A stretch of 64,000 nucleotides of DNA from Cephalotus follicularis. Taxonomy: Eukaryota; Streptophyta; Magnoliopsida; Oxalidales; Cephalotaceae. The position numbers and the translations under genes were made by a program. The stretch covers positions 1 through 64,000 of the forward strand of contig BDDD01001390.1 in the NCBI GenBank assembly GCA_001972305.1, written 5' to 3'. Below, in pieces: positions 12,106-23,780 of this stretch (positions within the stretch are counted from its first letter, which is position 1; every line of letters starts with the position of its first letter). The notes below the pieces were generated by a model that was not told where the DNA came from, did not search any database, and saw only the letters and a list, made by a program, of their open reading frames with translations.

Positions 12106-14999
12106 GTTAAGCGAACCAAAACATGGTTCCTTCAACACGTCTCAAGACCAATGGAATTGAAAGCATACAACACATGCAATTTGACTCACAATCATTGTAA
12201 AACACGATATACATGACAAAACACTATTCATAGTAACCCTAACACCAATCACACGATCTACGACCCCTGCATTTTATCAAATGAACACTCATTACAATTG
12301 AATTCAAATATGAATTTATAAATCCCATACAATTACACCTACCTGGAATTCCAAGTTTGGAATCACGGTAGCAACAGCATAGTCGAATCGCAGGTTCAAT
12401 TGCTGAACCTTTCCCAATAACCGTTGAATTGAATCTTGTTCTTGTCGATTGACTAGTTCCTCACTGCCAAATCCAATTGCCACTCACACACTGCACAAAC
12501 AACACATTTCCATTTGTTCGGCACACAAAACATTGCCATCACCAAAACGCCGGTCGGAGTCCGGCCAACTCATCCAGCTTGTGAAACACCCATAAACGGG
12601 TTCCACATCGAACGGTCTACACAGAACCGCTCAAAACTCGCTGTGAATCAGCACCGAACACCGCGCCATGACCGGTAGCAAGTTACGACTCACTAAGTCA
12701 ACTTGTCGGACCTCAACAGGTTCGATCGCCACCCAAAAATGCCACACATTCAACAGTTATACACATCGCTGCCCAAGACTCGCCGAGACTTGGCGCCAAA
12801 TGCACTGTCTCAGGCGACAGTGAGTCAACTCGTTGAGTCAACTCAGTCCTCTGATTTCGGCCGAATCACGCCTCACCGGTGGTCCAAATGGGAAGAGCGG
12901 GCCTTCTATATGAAACCCCACTCCATCCGTGATGCTAACGACGTCAAAAAACACACTGCAGAGGCGGACAGTGCACGGGAAGAGGAGAAGAAAAAGAAGA
13001 GAAAAGAGGAGAAGGGGAAGAACTTACTGGCGGGTTGAGGGCCTGGGTTGCTCGCCGTCGTCTCCTGGTTCGGTGACTGGCTCCGGCCCGCTCTCTCTCC
13101 CTCTGCTCTGAGCTCTCTCCCACTCTCTCTTGCTTTCTCTCCCTGTGTCTCTTTCTTTGCACGGGCGCCCGTGCCTCCATTTTCCTCTTTTGTTAAATGC
13201 TTCTCCCCCACCTCTTTATTAGTTTTTGTTTTTCTTCTTGGTATTTTACCAGCAAAATACTAAGGTATGGGTCCTGATTATTCCGGGAATCGCGATATAA
13301 ATTGTCAAAACGACAACCAAAGTAATCGCAATAAAAATGCGAACATTGGGATTTATTGTCGTGCAATAAAAAAAATACGCTTTATTAGCTGTTTTGACCA
13401 ACATAATTACGGCTTCAATGCGTAATGCCCTTTTTATTACTACGGGCCTTTGTCGGTTTTATCATGACTGTACACGCACCAATTTCATAATAATTATTGA
13501 TGAAATTCTGGGGCGTTACATCCACCCCTCCTTAAAGAAATCTCTTCCCGAGATTCCCTATGTTAAACATGTGAAGGTAGAATGCCTTCACTTCTTCCTC
13601 ATGTTCCAAGTGGCTTTCCAAGCCCATGGTATTACCATCACACTTGCACCAATATCGAGCTTCAGATCTCGATACATCTTGCTAATCACCGGATGTATGG
13701 AGAAACTGGAGCGATAGACTTGCGACCACAGCTCATCAACGTCAAACAATTCATAACCGTACGATCCATAACCATATGGTATGATTGCACAATTCGTAAC
13801 CGTACAATCTGTATCCGTTCAATCTGTAACCCTACTATATCCATATCATTGGGTCTCCAAGAACCCAACATATTACCCAATATTATTCCACAACTCCAAA
13901 TAACTCCAATTAGCACTTATTCAGTTAATCACCTTCAATCTCCCAACAGTAAGGATCCTACACTGGTATATCCAGCATAGTTCTATCCAATTCAAACAAT
14001 CATATGTCAATCATACCCAAAAGTGCTATAATCTAGAACTTTAAACAATCACATCATGTCAGCGGAAAAATCAGTTGAATACATTTCAACTCTTATAATC
14101 CCCCAAAAATCGGGCATGAAGTATTCGTTTATCGGACTATGCCCTTTGTAAAGAAAACACATTTTATATATTCACACTCCCGAATGAGGAACCAACAGTC
14201 ATAAATGGGCTTGGCCCTCAACAAACCACAATTTAGATCTGAATCATCATTCTAATATCTCATTGATGAATCCATTAAAATCATACTCTTAGGATTTCTC
14301 GAATTTTGGGCATGAAGTATTCGTTTATCGGACTCCATGCCACCTGATAAGCCACAGTTTATATATTTGGGGATCAACCATCATATCTCATTACAATCTA
14401 CGTGCTTGGGGCTCAGCCCATACCAGACTACATCAAAATTTATATATATTCGGGTCACAGCCCTCACAGATCATCACAACCACAATTTAACCACATATGA
14501 AGTGGCTTGCCCACATTCACTACATCAGAATCATATCATAAGCACTGCCACATGCCGGCAGGTCCAATACATCAACACGCATTTATATTCTCGCACTGCC
14601 ACAAGCCGGCAGGTCATATAATGTACAATAACAAGCCTCAAAACATCAGTTCCCTTACTTTATTCATATAATACAAGATTGTCTAGAGAAATGAAATTTC
14701 TTACCCTGCGCTTGTCCTGACTAATCACTGTAACTGTCATCTGAACCTGAACCTGACCTACTTCATTTCAATGAAATAGGTCAGCAGCCAATGGCCATGT
14801 ACAATACACATAAGTAATAAATGAGTGCAGGGGTGTAGTAGATATATATATAATATCGATCATGTGAGATGCGTACATAGCATAAACAATGTGAACAATG
14901 TCATTTCACATCTATATAAGTCATTACACAATACGCCATCAGTAACTCTACCATATATCGTCATCTAGAGCCATTCGTCCCATATCAATCCATGACCGT

Positions 15000-15240
15000 G
15001 CCATATCGATTGCATTTCATATCCGTTTACAGTCCATAGCCATTTACGGTCCATATCCATTTACAATCCATATCCGTTTACGGTCCATAGCCGTTTACAG
15101 TCCATTCGGTCACTAACCGATCAACAACGGTTCATACGATCACTAACCACTCAACAACGGTTCATACGATCACTAACCGTTCAACAACGGTTCATACGAT
15201 CACTAACCATTCAACAATGGTCCATACGATACGATTGATA
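15000..15240. repeat. Short tandem repeats inside B
   Basis: Units of about 21-25 bp on the theme tccatatccatttacaatcc, followed by four to five units of about 30 bp on ttcatacgatcactaaccgt. Confidence 0.8.
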
Positions 15241-16007
15241 ACAATACGATACAATCGATGATGATACAGTAGCCATTCGCAATGACCATTCATATTCTAT
15301 CTCGATGAACCACTGTTCGATACGGAAAACTTTTTCGACAACACTTACGCCTTTCGGCCTATTCGATCGACCACTTAGCCATTACGACTTATTTGGTTGG
15401 TCACTTGACCATTTCGGACTTCAAAGCCCTCACTGTCACTCCATTCGATGTATCCCGTAGGATTTCAGGAGGTCTGCCTTCTTGAGGTCGGCCTTCCTAG
15501 AAAGTCTAGACTGTTTGGAAGCCTTAGTCACTAGTTTGGACGCTTAAACATTAGCCTGATCTCGATCGGGATTAAGATCCAAGCAAAACTGGGTGGTTTC
15601 ACCAAAACAGGGCTATTGGCATCAACACCATCCCTTAGGAGTCGATGTCATCACTCTAGGTATCTACTTTCATATCAGGCTCTCCCAAAATGGTTTCCAT
15701 CATGCAATGAAACATGGTCAGGAACAATGTGCCCTGGCTATGCCTATGCGTACAATCGATGCAAATCCTCCTTGTTTGCCGCATTCGCAGCCATCTGTTG
15801 CTGGAAGTAATCCGCTATACGGATCATAGTGTCCGTTCCGTCGTTTACTTCCTCATGAACATTTCCATTGGCGGCTCAAGGCCTTTCGTGTCTTCTCCTT
15901 CCGTCCATTTCATTTCCTTTAAGGAGGATGATTATTAATCATCTCAAGGAAACAATTGCTAATTGCCAAGGATAGTATCCCAGTGATAGCTTATAAAAGG
16001 AATATAA

Positions 16008-16020
16008 GTTCTGATACCAC
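16008..16020 (-). other. Primer-binding site of element B (complement)
   Basis: gttctgataccac is the reverse complement of tggtatcagaac, the tRNA-iMet-type site. It sits next to the sense end of the right LTR and fixes the minus orientation. Confidence 0.85.
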
Positions 16021-16023
16021 TGT

Positions 16024-16492
16024 TGTCACACCCCACTTCCATAACACAACATTTAAGTCATGGAAATTAATATACATTCAGCTTATTGCAAAATACAAAT
16101 AAATCAAAACCTTTCAAAACATAATATCTTTGAGGAAGCATATGAATCATAAGCTGAAACCACACATATTATGCATCCCATACTACATAATACTACAATT
16201 TATCACCTTATAACCATTGTCAATTGCCCTCAAACGGAGCGTGATCAATATTCAATATAATAATACATCATCCACTGATTACAATAATCCATTATCCATA
16301 AATACAATACATATAAGAAGAACAAATCAGTCTTCCCTTCAAATCTCCAAGTGTGCGCAATAACAACATCCACTGCATCAATCTGATCCTCACTCGGCTA
16401 AGTAGAGAAAATACAAATGCACTTTGGGGACAACGATAATGAATAACATGAAATGAATGCATTCGTGATGCGATACTATATATATACAATAC
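16024..16492 (-). repeat. B 5' LTR (right copy), first piece
   Basis: tgtcacaccccacttcc start, about 93-94% like 10145-10620. Ends at aatac, the target of Sirevirus D. Confidence 0.9.
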
Positions 16493-17294
16493 TGTTGACA
16501 ATTTAGTCTCAATCCTTGTTTTGATGATAACATATTTGCATTTAACAAGTTTACTTGATGTGCAAGAAATTACAAGTTCAATATCAAAGCAAAATACCAT
16601 TTGCAGAAGAAGACATCGATTCTCAACAAATGACATCGACGTCCGTACAGAAAGACATCGACTCTGAAATAAATGACATCGACGTCTTTAGTGCAAAATC
16701 AAATTACAATGAAGACATCGTCCTTCTAGGAATGACATCGATGTCCGTACCGAAAGACATCGACTACTTCCAAGATGACATCGACTACTTCCAAGATGAC
16801 ATCGACGTCTTCCAAGATGACATCGACTACTTCCAAGATGACATCGACGTCTTTAGTGCCAGAAGCTACTGTATAAAATTGCAATTGAAGACATCGATCC
16901 CTACATCAAAGACATCGACGTCAATACAAAAGACATCGACGCCTTTCCATAGAGATAGACGTTTTTTCTAAAGCTACCTGCATTTCCCAGAAAATGCATC
17001 GACTCCCACAGAAGAAGTCGATGTGATGTTCAAAGCTTCAATACCTGGAGATTTCCCAGAAATGACATCGACGCCTTTTGAAAGAAGTCGACATCTTTTT
17101 AAATAAACAAGACCCGGGAAACCAGGAACGGCTAGTACAAGCACTACCAACGGCTATCAGCTACAAAGACATCGACGCTTTTCGAAAGAAGTCGACGTCT
17201 TTATACCAGCAGAGACAAAAATCAAAGATTGCAACTACACATTCTTCAATCAAAAGCTTCCATAATTCATGCAACGGCTACAAACCTTTTATGG
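16493..17294 (+). repeat. D 5' LTR portion
   Basis: Matches the 3' LTR from 24103 to about 24863 and then passes directly into gag sequence. It contains five units of a 21-bp repeat (gacatcgactacttccaaga) at about 16756-16860, where the 3' LTR has only two or three. Confidence 0.9.
16610..17200. promoter_or_regulatory. TCGA-dyad motif cluster, D 5' LTR
   Basis: About twenty copies of gacatcgacgtc, gacatcgactc, gaagtcgacgtc and relatives, 115-710 bp after the LTR start and upstream of the TATA position. The densest cluster in the window. Confidence 0.65.
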
Positions 17295-18069
17295 CCAAGA
17301 AGAAGAAGAAAATGATGAGGTAACATATGACGAACTTGTCTTATTAGTAGAGAAATATAGTTCTATGATTGCTTCTTTGAAGAAAAAGGTTAAGTCATTG
17401 ACATATGAAAATGATGAACTAAAATTGGCTAAGGAAGAAACCTCAAATGAAATTGAGGTAGACCTCCTTGAAAATGAAATAGCTTACCTTGTAAAGGAGA
17501 ACAAAAATCTCAAGGAAGAGATAGAAGCCGTAAAGAAAACCTTTTCAAAGTTCTCTAATAGTAGTGAGAAGCTTGAAAAACTTCTTGGGATACAAAGATG
17601 CGTCTTTGATAAAGCGGGACTAGGATTTGAAGAAATGAATAATGTCAAGCTTTATCAAACATTCTTTGATAGGGAGGAGAAAATTGAAAAGGAAAAGGTT
17701 GATAAGGCCAAGATTAAAAAGAAAACCATGTGTAATTTTTGTGGAAAACGTGGACACACACATTCGCAATGTTATCATAGAAGAAATGCCATGAGTAAGA
17801 AAAATATCATGTGTACACATTGTGGTAAATATGGTCATGCATTTTCATCTTGCTTTCATAGAAGGAATAATGTGCATAAGAGACATGTAGTTGTATCTTG
17901 CAATGTTTGTGGTAAATACGGCCATATTTCTACATCATGCTTTTATAAACAAAATGTACTAAATGATTCGAACTTCTCTAGGATTAAAAGAAGTTGGGTT
18001 CCCAAAGGAACCATTTTGACTAACCCTAAAGGACCCAAGATTTGTTGGGTACCTCAAACAAAAATTTGA
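17295..18069 (+). pseudogene. D gag, C-terminal part with three zinc knuckles
   Basis: Open frame of about 258 residues. The first half is rich in K/E/L with heptad-like spacing (probably coiled coil, about 17320-17570). Three CCHC knuckles of form C-x2-C-x4-H-x4-C follow at 17731-17772, 17812-17853 and 17899-17940 (CNFCGKRGH, CTHCGKYGH, CNVCGKYGH). These bind genomic RNA in the particle. Multiple knuckles are common in Sirevirus gag. The N-terminal part of gag is not seen. Confidence 0.85.
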
Positions 18070-18090
18070 AATTTGTGTTTGTAGGTTTGC

Positions 18091-19122
18091 TTGAAGGCAT
18101 TATCCAAGAAGACACAATGGTACTTGGATAGTGGATGCTCCAAGCATATGACGGGTGACAAGAGTCTCTTCGTCAAGTATGAATCAAAAGAAGTAACTTT
18201 CGGAGACAATGCAAAAGGAAAAATCAAAGGTGTTGGCTCCATAGGTAATCTCAAAACTTCTATTCATAATGTGCTATTCGTTGATGGACTTAAGCACAAT
18301 CTATTGAGCATAAGTCAATTATGTGACAAAGATTGTAAGGTCATTTTTCAAAAGGACCTATGCAAAGTCATAGACATAAATAATGGTCAAGTAAAGTTTA
18401 TTGGACATAGGCATGGAAATGTATATGTACTAGACATAGATGACTTAGTTAATATTAAATGCTTAGTTTCCATGAATGATGATAGTTGGCTATGGCATAG
18501 AAGATTAGGTCATGTAGGAATGTCAACCATTTCAAAGCTTTTGAAACATGAACTAGTTAAAGGACTTCCTAAGATTAGATTTGAAAATGATAGAGTTTGT
18601 GATGCATGCCAATATGGTAAACAAACTAGAGCCTCTTTTCAAAGTAAGAACATTGTATCTACAACTAGGCCTTTACAACTTTTACATCTAGATTTATTTG
18701 GACCAATAGATATTAGAAGCCTAGGAGGAAAATCTTATGCCATGGTCATTGTAGACGATTTTTCTAGATATACACGGACTATTTTCATAGCCCACAAAAG
18801 TGAATCTTTTAAAGAATTGTCAAATTTTTGTAAAATCATTCAAAATGAAAAAGGCACTTCAATTTCTAAAATTAGAAGTGATCATGGAAAAAAGTTTGAA
18901 AATCATTTGTTTGAAAACTTTTGTAATGAAAATGGTTTCATTCATGAGTTCTCCACTCCTAGAACACCTCAAGAAAATGGGGTTGTTGAAAGGAAAAATA
19001 GATCTCTACAAGAAATGTGTAGAACACTTTTGAATGAAAATAGTTTACCAAAATACTTTTGGGCTGAAGCAATAAATACTTCATGTTATATCCTTAATCG
19101 TACTCAAGAACCAAGCACATAG
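18091..19122 (+). pseudogene. D pol: protease and integrase segment
   Basis: Open frame of 343 residues. It begins near the aspartic protease (WYLDSGCSKHMTG at 18118-18156), followed by the GAG-pre-integrase zinc region (WLWHRRLGH near 18489, then CDACQYGK near 18600) and the integrase core (LLHLDLFGPI near 18685, RSDHGKKFE near 18876, PQENGVVERKNR near 18968). Integrase inserts the cDNA and accounts for the 5-bp aatac duplication. The frame ends soon after the core, and the next recognisable part is the end of RNase H. Fossil, not whole. Confidence 0.88.
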
Positions 19123-19283
19123 ACATTAGATATCACTTCATTAAAGACCATATTGAAAAAGGTGATATAGAACTAGTTTTCGTCCCGACCGAAGAACAAG
19201 TCGCGGACATTTTCACAAAACCATTAGATGAACAAACCTTTTCTAAGTTTAGAAGAGAATTAGGTTTATGTGAGATTGAATGA
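19123..19283 (+). pseudogene. D pol: end of RNase H
   Basis: Short stretch resembling the copia RNase H terminus (HFIKDHIEKGD, then EEQVADIFTKPLDE), ending near gtgagattgaatga. It closes pol; the RT core before it is not recognised in this copy. Confidence 0.8.
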
Positions 19284-19389
19284 TGTTTATGATGTCTGAA
19301 TGATATGTTTGACTGATTGCATACTTGATATGATGATTGTTTGAGTTATTGTTCTGTTTCTGGCTTGATTTTTCTGCTTTGTTTTACAA

Positions 19390-19680
19390 AAGAGTCGACT
19401 TTTTTTTCCTGGAAATTTTATGCTTTACTAAAACGCGTTGACCTCTTTTCTGGAAAAATTCTGACTTATGAAAATGTCGTCGATCCTTTTTGAAAAATGT
19501 CGATCCCTTTGTGTTTCACTGAAACACGTCGACTTCGTTTAAAACGCGTCGATGCTTTTGAAAACACACCGTTTTTATAGCTCTATTTTAAAGAACGCGT
19601 CGACTTCTTTTGAATCACGTCGACGTCTTTTACTCAGAAATCGACTTCTTCATAAAATCGTCGACCTCGTGTTCATTTCT
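19390..19680. promoter_or_regulatory. TCGA motif cluster upstream of the Sirevirus extra gene
   Basis: Ten or so copies of acgcgtcgatgc, aacgcgtcgacttc, cacgtcgacgtc and related half-sites, in the spacer between pol and the extra gene (ATG at 19872). It is inside the element rather than in an LTR. A CT-rich stretch follows at 19710-19800. Confidence 0.55.
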
Positions 19681-19871
19681 CATTTCTACCCTACTTCTGA
19701 GTTTTCAAAAAATTTCTTCTCTCTCTGTTTTTCTTCAAAAATCGTTCTATTTTGTCGAAAACCTTTCTCTGATTCCTTCTCCATCATCCAAAACATTTTT
19801 CGTCTCGTCCAAATCAGCTGTTTGTATCACTCTTTGTGTTTGTATCTTGTGCATTCCAACTGTTTGTAAAA

Positions 19872-20059
19872 ATGCCTAGGACAAAACAAGTTGCCAAAAA
19901 GAAGGCTGCTTCTACATCTCAACCTAAGAAATCTGCGAAAAAGCAGAGACTTGAACTTAGAGAGTCTTCCCCCGACCCTTCTCTCTCGGATTCAGGATCC
20001 GAAGAGCATGTGCCTTTGAGAAATGTGACTTTTGTTGACAAAAGAGTCATGGGAGGCAG
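19872..20059 (+). pseudogene. D extra 3' gene, N-terminal piece
   Basis: Begins MPRTKQVAKKKAAS, a lysine-rich and basic opening, then a serine/aspartate-rich acidic stretch. The piece ends where solo LTR E begins (20060). The first residues resemble a histone H3 tail (RTKQ then basic residues). This gene follows pol in Sireviruses and is often called env-like, though its role is not established. Confidence 0.7.
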
Positions 20060-20155
20060 TGTAATGACCCAGATTTCCAGTAAAGATATTAATTATGGAA
20101 AATGATTTCTATTGTGTAATTTGGCTATTTGTTTTGGATGAATGTCAGGTTGAAA

Positions 20156-20420
20156 ACGTCGATCTAAAAGGCTAAGAGTTGACAAAACTGTCTAAAGCGT
20201 CAACGGTTTTATTGAAAGAGTCGACGCTTTGGGAAACGGTCGATGTCCAAATTTAAACGCCAACGCGTTGAAGTTAAATGTGTCAGTTGACTTGGAAGAA
20301 GACTTAAAGCGTCGACGCTTTGTAAGAAAGCGTCAGCGCTTTAGTCGGGATAGAGGTGAAAAACTCAGGTAAAGGCTGTGACCGTCGACGCTTAAAGGTA
20401 AAGAGTCGACGCTTTGACCT
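20156..20420. promoter_or_regulatory. TCGA-dyad motif cluster, LTR E
   Basis: Includes a perfect 16-bp dyad aaagcgtcgacgcttt at 20306-20321, with gagtcgacgcttt, ccgtcgacgctt and half-sites around it. Located 95-360 bp after the LTR start and upstream of the TATA-like site. Confidence 0.65.
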
Positions 20421-20739
20421 GTGCCAAGTGCATAATTCTAGCTTTTTATCCCATTTTGGAGGATTTAAATGAATTGTAGGGCATGTGTCAAGCAAGGAAT
20501 GGATGAATTATGATATTTTGCTAAGATAGGGCAGGTGGCATCAGCTGAATTGTTTTAATTTAGTCACATGGAGGCAAGCTCACATGGGTGAGGTCATGGA
20601 TGACACCATCCAAGCTTAGCCTCCAAGTTTCTCTTCCCATTTATATATGTGTGCCTTCTTAGCTGAACAAAAGGTTGGTTTCTGCTGAGCTAGGAGAGGA
20701 GAATTCGTGGGAGAGAAGAAGAGAAGGAGATCAAGTGAG

Positions 20740-22047
20740 GTAAGGAGATTCTATACCCATTTCATCAAAGTTTTCCTCTGTTTTGATTCAAAATTATGCA
20801 GCAGATACTTTAATTCATATCTTGCTAATTTCTTGATGAAATTTCTAATGGTTTAATGTTTCGAAAACCTTAAGATGTCTACTTTAACTGTTATGTTTTA
20901 TGCATCTCGAAATTCTATCGAATTCTTGATGAAAAGCTATGTTTTCTTCTACTGCTCAGATCCTGTTTTCAAAAGGAAACTGCAACTTTAAAAATTCATT
21001 GCAGCTTCGTTTCTCAATGGAATTTTATGATTTTTATCTCTATAGATTCATTCGGATGTCTACTTTAACTTTTATGTTTTAAGTTTTCTATGACAGTGAT
21101 TATATCTATATGAAATATCTATTTTAGTGAAGTGATGCAAAACTGTTTTGTAAAGATTTTTGAGTTAATTACTCAAAGTGATGAGAAATGTTTTATGAAT
21201 TGTGAAAGGAAATGAAATCATGGTTTATATATGGAAAACCAGTTTTAGAAAGGTTTTACAATGATGCTTTATGAATGCTTTGGGCTGATCACTCAAGGTA
21301 TTAAAAAAGATTTTATGTAATGATTTTATGAATGCATTTGAGTTAATTACTCAAATGAAGAGAAATGTGTTATGAATGCTTTGAGCTGGTCACTCAAAGT
21401 ATAAAAATGTTTTATGAAATTTTTTATGAAATGAATGAACAACTACTGGATTGCGATCCAGTGAGGATTAATCTCGTAAAGATTAATGAATGAACCAAGA
21501 GAAAGAATCCGAGATGGATTAATGTTAATGGAGCTAAATGCTCAAATGGAGCGTAAAGCGCTCGCGGACATGCATGTGATGTAAGGATAGTAATCAGGGA
21601 GTGCACAATGCCCCGGTGAAGCAGTGTAAAGGGTTCACAAGAGGTTCACGACCACCAAGTTTTATGAAATGTTCTGTTTCATGAGATATGAACAGAAAAA
21701 GAGTTTTAAAGATGTTTTGTTTATGAATGTGAAGAAAATGATTTTGCTAACGTTTTCAAGTATGGCTGTGATACAAGCCAAGTAAGGTATGATTGGAAAA
21801 CGATTTTGATTGTTTTCAAGTATGCTTGATATATATATACCAGAAAATGTATGATTTTAGAAATATTCTGATTTTTATAAAACTAGAAGATGATTTTCAA
21901 AGATATTATGAAATTTATGATGTTGAAATGTTTTCAAAAATATTATAAAAAATAACGGATTTCGATAACGTTTTATGACTATGATTCTTATTGGGCTCTT
22001 AAAAGCTCACTCCTTTCAATGTCTTGTTTTTCAAATAAATCTTCCAG
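20740..22047 (+). other. Putative LTR-internal intron, LTR E
   Basis: GTGAG|GTAAGG donor about 100 bp after the TATA-like site, and CTTCCAG|G acceptor after a T-rich tract. Length 1308 bp. The minus-strand relative F has the matching sites, with a GC-type donor, giving 1304 bp. Confidence 0.4.
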
Positions 22048-22362
22048 GAAATGTTGAACGTGAAGTTGCGAGCTTTAGCTACATGTAAGTGATATACTAA
22101 ATGCAAGGGTATTAGGAATGACCATGATAATGAGATTATGATATTTTGAAATTGATGTTTCAAAGATGTAACCATATGTGATCCTGTGAAGTTATTAAGT
22201 AATAATGTTAGATTTTAAATCTAAGTTAAGATTAAATGATATGAAATGGATCGTTGAACGATTAAACGATTTGATGATCAAAGGTTACACCCACGTAACG
22301 CACCGATCTTCGGAGCTCGCTTTGAGCTTAAAGTGGGCTCGGGTCGGGGGCACTACAGGCAG

Positions 22363-23488
22363 AAATATTGATTTAGATTTATGTTCCTCCGAGTTTTCTT
22401 TTGTTTCCTGGTTAGAGGACCTCCATCTGATTCCTCTTGTTCAAATTTCTGACCCTTTCTACATCAAGTTGGTCAAGGAATTTTATTCTAACCTTAGGAT
22501 GGCTTCTAGCCAAAATGAGGAATTTGCTATTTCTTCCTCTGTCAAAGGTCAGAGAATTTACCTAGATGCTAGGATTCTAGCATCTATTTTACATATTCCA
22601 CACACCGGTCTATATGTGTTTGAACACAAAAAATGGCCGGAGGTTGAGGGTTTTCACCCTAACCAAATTTTATCGATTTTGTACCCAAATGATCCAAATG
22701 TTCATCCCAATATGGCAATGACCACAAATAGATTGTTAGTAGACCATAGGCTTCTCCACCATCTTATTGTACATCAAATTCTACCCACCGGTGGAGGGTA
22801 TGCAAAATTGTCTAGGATGCAAGTCTTTCTAATGTGGTGCATCCTCTCTAAAATTGAGTTTTATTTTCCTCTCCTCATGCTCAAGACTATGGTTAGAGCA
22901 TTCTCACAAAAGAAATCCGTTCTACCATTTGGCTCTATCCTTACCAAAGTCTTCCAACATTTTCATATTCAGCTCGAAGGAGAGATTGCAACAAAGTTGA
23001 AGAAAGAAGACACGTACAACAAGAGTACGTTGAATCAGATGGGGTGGAAGAAACGCAAAGGAATTTGGACCTATTGCCCCAAAGTGGATCAAGGGCCTAG
23101 AATTGCTATTGAAGAGCAAGAAGAGAACCCTCCTTGGGAAGCTCAAGGAGAAGCTACCCCTGCTCAGCCTCAAGCTCAAAGCTCCTTATCCACCACTGAT
23201 TATGACAGGATGATGGAGTTCATGCGTTCTCAATTTGCCTCCATGCAAGCCTCGCTTGATGATAAATTTAAGCAAGTCAACACGCGACTCGGTAGATTGG
23301 AGAATGATCATAAGATACTTCATTCCGAGTACGAAAATGTTGATGACACCGTCTACTACAATCTAAGAGTCGTTAAGAGGCGTCTAAAGAGAATGGAACG
23401 GAAGCTTGCCGACTCCAAGACTATTGATCGTTGCGAAGAGACTTCGGGCGATGAAGGCGAAGAATCCGATACTCCTCCTGCTGCTTGA
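22363..23488 (+). pseudogene. D extra 3' gene, C-terminal piece
   Basis: Open stretch resembling the putative plant transposon protein domain found in Sirevirus and Athila extra genes (VKGQRIYLDARILASILHIP near 22540-22600, then the LPTGGGYAKLSRMQVFLMW region near 22785). The C-terminal part is probably coiled coil (about 23200-23400), ending in an acidic tail. The open frame also extends left into LTR E from 22205, but that part is LTR sequence and not native. Function unknown. Confidence 0.75.
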
Positions 23489-23780
23489 TTGTTTGTTGCT
23501 GTTTTTGTTGTTTTTATAATGAACCTTGATGTCATTTGTATTTCGTTTATGAAATTCTTGTTTGTAAAAGACAAAGTTGTTAATGTTTTTTTATGATATT
23601 AATGAAATGTTTAAGTGTTCATGAAATGATGTTGTGAATTACTGTTTATATTTTTGATTTATGATATAATTGTATTGAATGAATGTGGTTTCTCAATTAA
23701 TTGCCGATAATTATTGCCGATACTTTGATTTCTTTATGCATAATGACTATACTCACTCCTTTCACCCTTGCTTGTATTAA

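Larger units (their letters stand above)
10504..12342 (-). other. Putative LTR-internal intron, B left LTR
   Basis: Sense donor CCAG|GTAGG at 12342 and acceptor with branch-like GGCTAACC, pyrimidine tract and TTTCAG ending at 10504. Length 1839 bp. Inferred from sequence signals alone; no transcript evidence. Confidence 0.4.
10145..13520 (-). repeat. B 3' LTR (left copy)
   Basis: tgtcacaccccgcttcc..ggggcgttaca. It contains tandem arrays at 10733-11400, the gggggttagcctttgtcctc block at 10515-10534, a TCGA motif cluster, the acctacctggaattccaag box (sense CCAG|GTAGG, donor GT 12342-12341), and a CT-rich tract at 13085-13200. Confidence 0.9.
13521..16023 (-). other. B internal region, non-coding
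   Basis: From the left: polypurine complement and a remnant of the chromovirus pol tail (13521-13690; the cttcctcatgttccaagtggctt stretch parallels H at 54070-54095). Next comes a stretch related to LTR M (about 13970-14640; ggactatgcc, cactgccacatgccggcagg), then short tandem repeats (15000-15240), then about 300 bp without clear identity. Last is a remnant of an H-like gag start (about 15770-15920; catctgttgctggaa, taatccgc) and the primer-binding complement. No open coding region of note. Confidence 0.65.
20060..22357 (+). mobile_element. Solo LTR E (A-related gypsy family)
   Basis: 2298 bp, tgtaatgaccc..gggggcactaca, with exact target duplication ggcag (20055-20059, 22358-22362). Same family as F, and related to the LTRs of A. 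A TATA-like tttatatatg lies at about 20640, donor-like GTGAG|GTAAGG at 20740, and an acceptor-like pyrimidine tract with cttccag ending at 22047. It has no internal region and probably arose by LTR-LTR recombination. Confidence 0.92.

Noticed and set aside
12703-13263. Open frames up to 111 codons on both strands
   Set aside because: CT-rich promoter-side part of the B LTR. Frames differ between strands and are not kept in the right LTR copy (27253-27843).
16555-16971. Open frame of 138 codons with repeated D-I-D motifs
   Set aside because: It is the translation of the 21-bp and gacatcgacgtc repeats of the D LTR; repeats without stops give open frames by chance.
16610-17200. CRISPR-like array (short repeats with spacers)
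   Set aside because: Repeats are short, variable and partly tandem with shared 'spacers'; this is plant DNA and the cluster is part of an LTR.
22205-22362. Apparent N-terminal start of the 427-codon frame
   Set aside because: This stretch is the end of solo LTR E, matching F in reverse orientation, so the ATG at 22205 is not the native start.
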